From the NCBI GenBank assembly GCA_013816615.1, contig JACDED010000022.1, positions 8,823 to 44,620 of the forward strand: DNA of 35,798 bases, written 5' to 3'. A program made the position numbers and the translations under genes. Source of the stretch: Bacteroidota bacterium. GTDB lineage: Bacteria > Bacteroidota > Bacteroidia > B-17B0 > Aurantibacillaceae. Positions within the stretch are counted from its first letter, which is position 1. Each line of letters begins with the position of its first letter. The notes beneath the pieces were generated by a model. The model had not been told where the DNA came from. It searched no databases and was given only the letters and a program-made list of their open reading frames with translations. This document shows, piece by piece, positions 33,447-35,798 of this stretch.

Positions 33447-35600
33447 TTACTTCACCAATTTCATCTCGTTTAATAAATAGCCTGCGCCGGCATATTTATC
33501 TACCATCCACAATGTAAATCTTACATCCAAAACAATGTTACGGCAAAAGCTGCCATTGTACATTACATCGCTCATCGTACCTTCCCAGTTACGGTCAAAA
33601 TTAGTTCCTATTAATTCGCCTTTGGCATTAATGACAGGGCTACCGCTGTTACCACCTGTTGTATGATTACTTCCGGTAAAAGCAATATGTAACTTGCCGT
33701 TTTTATCTGCATATTGTCCAAAATCTTTTTTCTCGTATAATTCCAATAAACGCGGCTTCACATAAAAATCTTCAAGGCCCGTTTTATTTTTGTCAACCAT
33801 TCCATCAATTGTTGTGTAATGTAAATACTGCACACCATCTTTAGGTTGATAATCTGCCACTTTACCATAAGTAACGCGTAAAGTACCGTTGGCATCCGGA
33901 TAGAATTTTTTATCCTTAACATTATCCATAAGGCCTTTCATGTAGGTTTTTTGCAATTCATTTATCTGGCGATCATAATAACCTATTTGAGGTAATACTG
34001 TTTTTTGATAATGAACCAAAATACTTGAAGCCAATAAATACATTGGATCGCGCTCGTAAAGTGCTGCATTTTTTTCAAAATCAGCAAACATGATCTTTGC
34101 CTTTTCATTGTCTACAAAGCTTGAATTGTTGTATAAGAAATCGGTTAAGGCTCCAACATTTCCATTGTGCACATTTAAAAGTGAATCTAAAAAACGCGGC
34201 ATAAACTCTCTATCTGTGTTAGCAACGTATACCTCCAACATTGCTTTGCAAAGCTTTCTATCTGTTTCTTTATTAAAATTCTTAAAAGGAATTGCAGGTT
34301 TGTTATCTTTAAATGCAGTCTCGAATTTATTATCCTTTCCTGCTTGTTTTTTTCTTAGTTCATTAAATACAACAGTAAAATTAGCAGTGAATCTGAAAGC
34401 CTCAACGCCCCATAAACACTCAGTAAAATAATCGTACTGTTTGCTTAAGGGTGCATAATCTGCATAGGTTCTTTTAAACTCTGCAAACAGGTTCTTATAT
34501 AATTCAGCTTTTTTTGGATCGCTGGCAACAAGTGCCAGAAAATCTGCTTCCTGTTTTTTCTTTTTATTTATAGCATCAGATTTTTGTAAGCCAAGCATTT
34601 CGCCGCTCCATTTTTTATAGTAGTTTGCTACACCCGCATATTTTGCAGTATACATTAAACGCAGGGTATCGTTCTTTTTCATATCTGCATCTAAAATATT
34701 TAAACGTTTTTCGCGAAGGCTTACACGTAAAGGATCTTGTTGATTGATCAACAGATCAACTGCGTAAGAAGTTAAATATTCTTGTGTTCTTCCAGGGAAA
34801 CCATACACCATTGTAAAATCCCCTTTTTCAACTCCTTTTAAAGAAATAGGAAATGAATGAAGCGGTGTATAAGGAATATTTTCCTGGTTAAAATCAGCAG
34901 GTTTATTTTCCTTATTACCGTAAATTCTAAACATACTAAAATCAGCATTGTGTCTTGGCCAAACCCAATTATCTGTCTCGCCACCAAATTTACCAATGCT
35001 TTCAGGAGGTGTGCCAACTAAACGAATATCTTTAAATGTTTCTACAACAAATAAATAATATTCGTTACCATAATAAAAGGGGCGAATAAAAGAATCAAAA
35101 TGTGAATCTTTTTTTGCTGCTACCTCCAACGCTTTAATATTTGATTGAATTGCTGAATCTTTTTGAATCTCCGAAAAAGCTGACTTAATACTTCCCATTA
35201 CTTTTGCAGTTACATCCTCTATTCGTTTAATGAACGTAACAGTTAAACCCGGACACATCAGTTCTTCATTCGGCTTCATTGCCCAATAACCATTTTTTAA
35301 ATAATCATTTTGTACGGTGCTTAAACCCGCAATAGATGAAAAACCACAGTGATGATTGGTTAAGATCAATCCTTTGGTGGAAATTACCTCAGCAGTACAA
35401 CCACCGCCAAATATGGCAACAGCGTCTTTCATACTTGCTTTATTGATACTGTAAATTTGTTCCGCTGTTAATTTAAAGCCATTCTTTTTCATATCCTGAA
35501 AATTCAGTGCTTCAATTAATTGTGGCATCCACATTCCTTCATCTGCTTTTGCAAAAAAAGAAACCAACGTAAAAACAATAATTATTTTTTTCATTTTCAT
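33447..35600 (-). CDS. S46-family dipeptidyl-peptidase, DPP11-like
   Basis: The protein has 717 residues, the normal length of the family. Signal peptide 1-19 (ending FFAKA). The mature part begins DEGMWMPQLI, the S46 signature. The catalytic histidine is H84 in LTNHHCG and the serine S652 in TGGNSGSPV. Eighteen residues after that serine is R670 (GTNFDRNWEG). In the best studied enzymes this position is Arg in DPP11 (Asp/Glu-specific) and Gly in DPP7 (hydrophobic), so a preference for acidic P1 residues is inferred. Such enzymes cut dipeptides from peptides in the periplasm. The second Met (residue 3) is an equally possible start. The gene is 11 bases downstream of the partial gene at 35612 and probably co-transcribed with it. 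Confidence 0.92.
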   Translation of the reverse strand: MKMKKIIIVFTLVSFFAKADEGMWMPQLIEALNFQDMKKNGFKLTAEQIYSINKASMKDAVAIFGGGCTAEVISTKGLILTNHHCGFSSIAGLSTVQNDYLKNGYWAMKPNEELMCPGLTVTFIKRIEDVTAKVMGSIKSAFSEIQKDSAIQSNIKALEVAAKKDSHFDSFIRPFYYGNEYYLFVVETFKDIRLVGTPPESIGKFGGETDNWVWPRHNADFSMFRIYGNKENKPADFNQENIPYTPLHSFPISLKGVEKGDFTMVYGFPGRTQEYLTSYAVDLLINQQDPLRVSLREKRLNILDADMKKNDTLRLMYTAKYAGVANYYKKWSGEMLGLQKSDAINKKKKQEADFLALVASDPKKAELYKNLFAEFKRTYADYAPLSKQYDYFTECLWGVEAFRFTANFTVVFNELRKKQAGKDNKFETAFKDNKPAIPFKNFNKETDRKLCKAMLEVYVANTDREFMPRFLDSLLNVHNGNVGALTDFLYNNSSFVDNEKAKIMFADFEKNAALYERDPMYLLASSILVHYQKTVLPQIGYYDRQINELQKTYMKGLMDNVKDKKFYPDANGTLRVTYGKVADYQPKDGVQYLHYTTIDGMVDKNKTGLEDFYVKPRLLELYEKKDFGQYADKNGKLHIAFTGSNHTTGGNSGSPVINAKGELIGTNFDRNWEGTMSDVMYNGSFCRNIVLDVRFTLWMVDKYAGAGYLLNEMKLVK

Positions 35601-35611
35601 ATTTTTTACTT

Positions 35612-35798
35612 CTATTTAATCATTCCTGCCATCTTCATAGCATCTACTTTTATCGCACTATCTAATGGTATTTGAAGATCACTGCTTTTTTGAGTTGATT
35701 TTTTTAATAGGGCTGGTGTGTCTCTAATTTGTTTTGCAAATACCTGTATCTGCCTGTTTTTTTCGGCGCGAGGATAATATGTTTTTGGCGACGTATAT
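35612..35798 (-). CDS. Unrecognised protein, C-terminal 61 residues only
   Basis: An open frame enters from the right edge on the minus strand and stops at TAG (35614-35612). The visible end contains TYYPRAEKNRQIQVFAKQIR and DTPALLKKSTQKS, and closes KVDAMKMAGMIK. It is hydrophilic and probably helical, with no motif that I can place. Gap of 11 bases to the S46 peptidase gene. Too little is visible to name a function. Confidence 0.55.
   Translation of the reverse strand, partial: YTSPKTYYPRAEKNRQIQVFAKQIRDTPALLKKSTQKSSDLQIPLDSAIKVDAMKMAGMIK

Noticed and set aside
1-35798. CRISPR array, tRNA, rRNA, IS element or prophage
   Set aside because: No regularly spaced direct repeats, no tRNA-like T-arm consensus, no rRNA signature and no transposase, integrase or phage structural gene were seen by eye.

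Overview
The window is low-GC chromosomal DNA from a member of the Bacteroidota, probably a free-living one near the Flavobacteriia/Sphingobacteriia. The evidence is the gene set: the type IX secretion sortase PorU, the gliding protein GldC, a PorG/DUF6089-like barrel, an S46 dipeptidyl-peptidase, an ECF sigma/FecR pair, a DUF3822-rsmD pair, and a folK fused to a deoxynucleoside kinase. Several intergenic sites also fit the Bacteroidota promoter form TTTG-N19/20-TAnnTTTG. No plasmid, phage, IS, CRISPR array, rRNA or tRNA was recognised.

Layout. 1-1722: 5' part of a secreted M23 peptidase (-), a DUF6702 protein (-), and a divergent HupE/UreJ-like membrane protein broken by a frameshift. 2025-4394: exported M1 metallopeptidase. 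4395-5482: over 1 kb rich in palindromes, with one small gene (55 aa) and two good terminators. 5483-9394: porU. 9416-18027 (-): TPM-domain protein, a 1739-aa TPR/six-GAF/PP2C phosphatase, and sppA. 18174-21523 (+): folK-dNK fusion, OmpA-family protein, gldC. 21640-23027 (-): rsmD and DUF3822. 23136-27158 (+): lipoprotein, RecD/PIF1-like helicase, outer-membrane barrel, GNAT acetyltransferase. 27335-30527 (+): ECF sigma factor, shortened FecR-type anti-sigma factor, two tandem paralogous small proteins, a barrel protein and a small exported protein. 30579-33172 (+): GNAT, MmcQ/YjbR protein, metzincin protease, and a frameshifted OsmC protein. 33201-33397: a GC-rich, highly structured non-coding element with pseudoknot topology. 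33447-35798 (-): S46 peptidase with DPP11-type specificity residue, preceded by the 3' end of an unrecognised gene.

How the genes fit together. Envelope and secretion functions dominate (PorU, PorG-like barrel, GldC, OmpA, SppA, TPM), with several exported peptidases (M1, M23, S46, metzincin). Regulatory capacity comes from the multi-GAF phosphatase and the ECF/FecR operon. The least explained parts are that operon with its twin small proteins, the folded element at 33201-33397, the palindromic region at 4515-4975, and the alternating GAF array. Two genes (HupE-like, OsmC) carry single-base deletions in homopolymers, which may be assembly errors.
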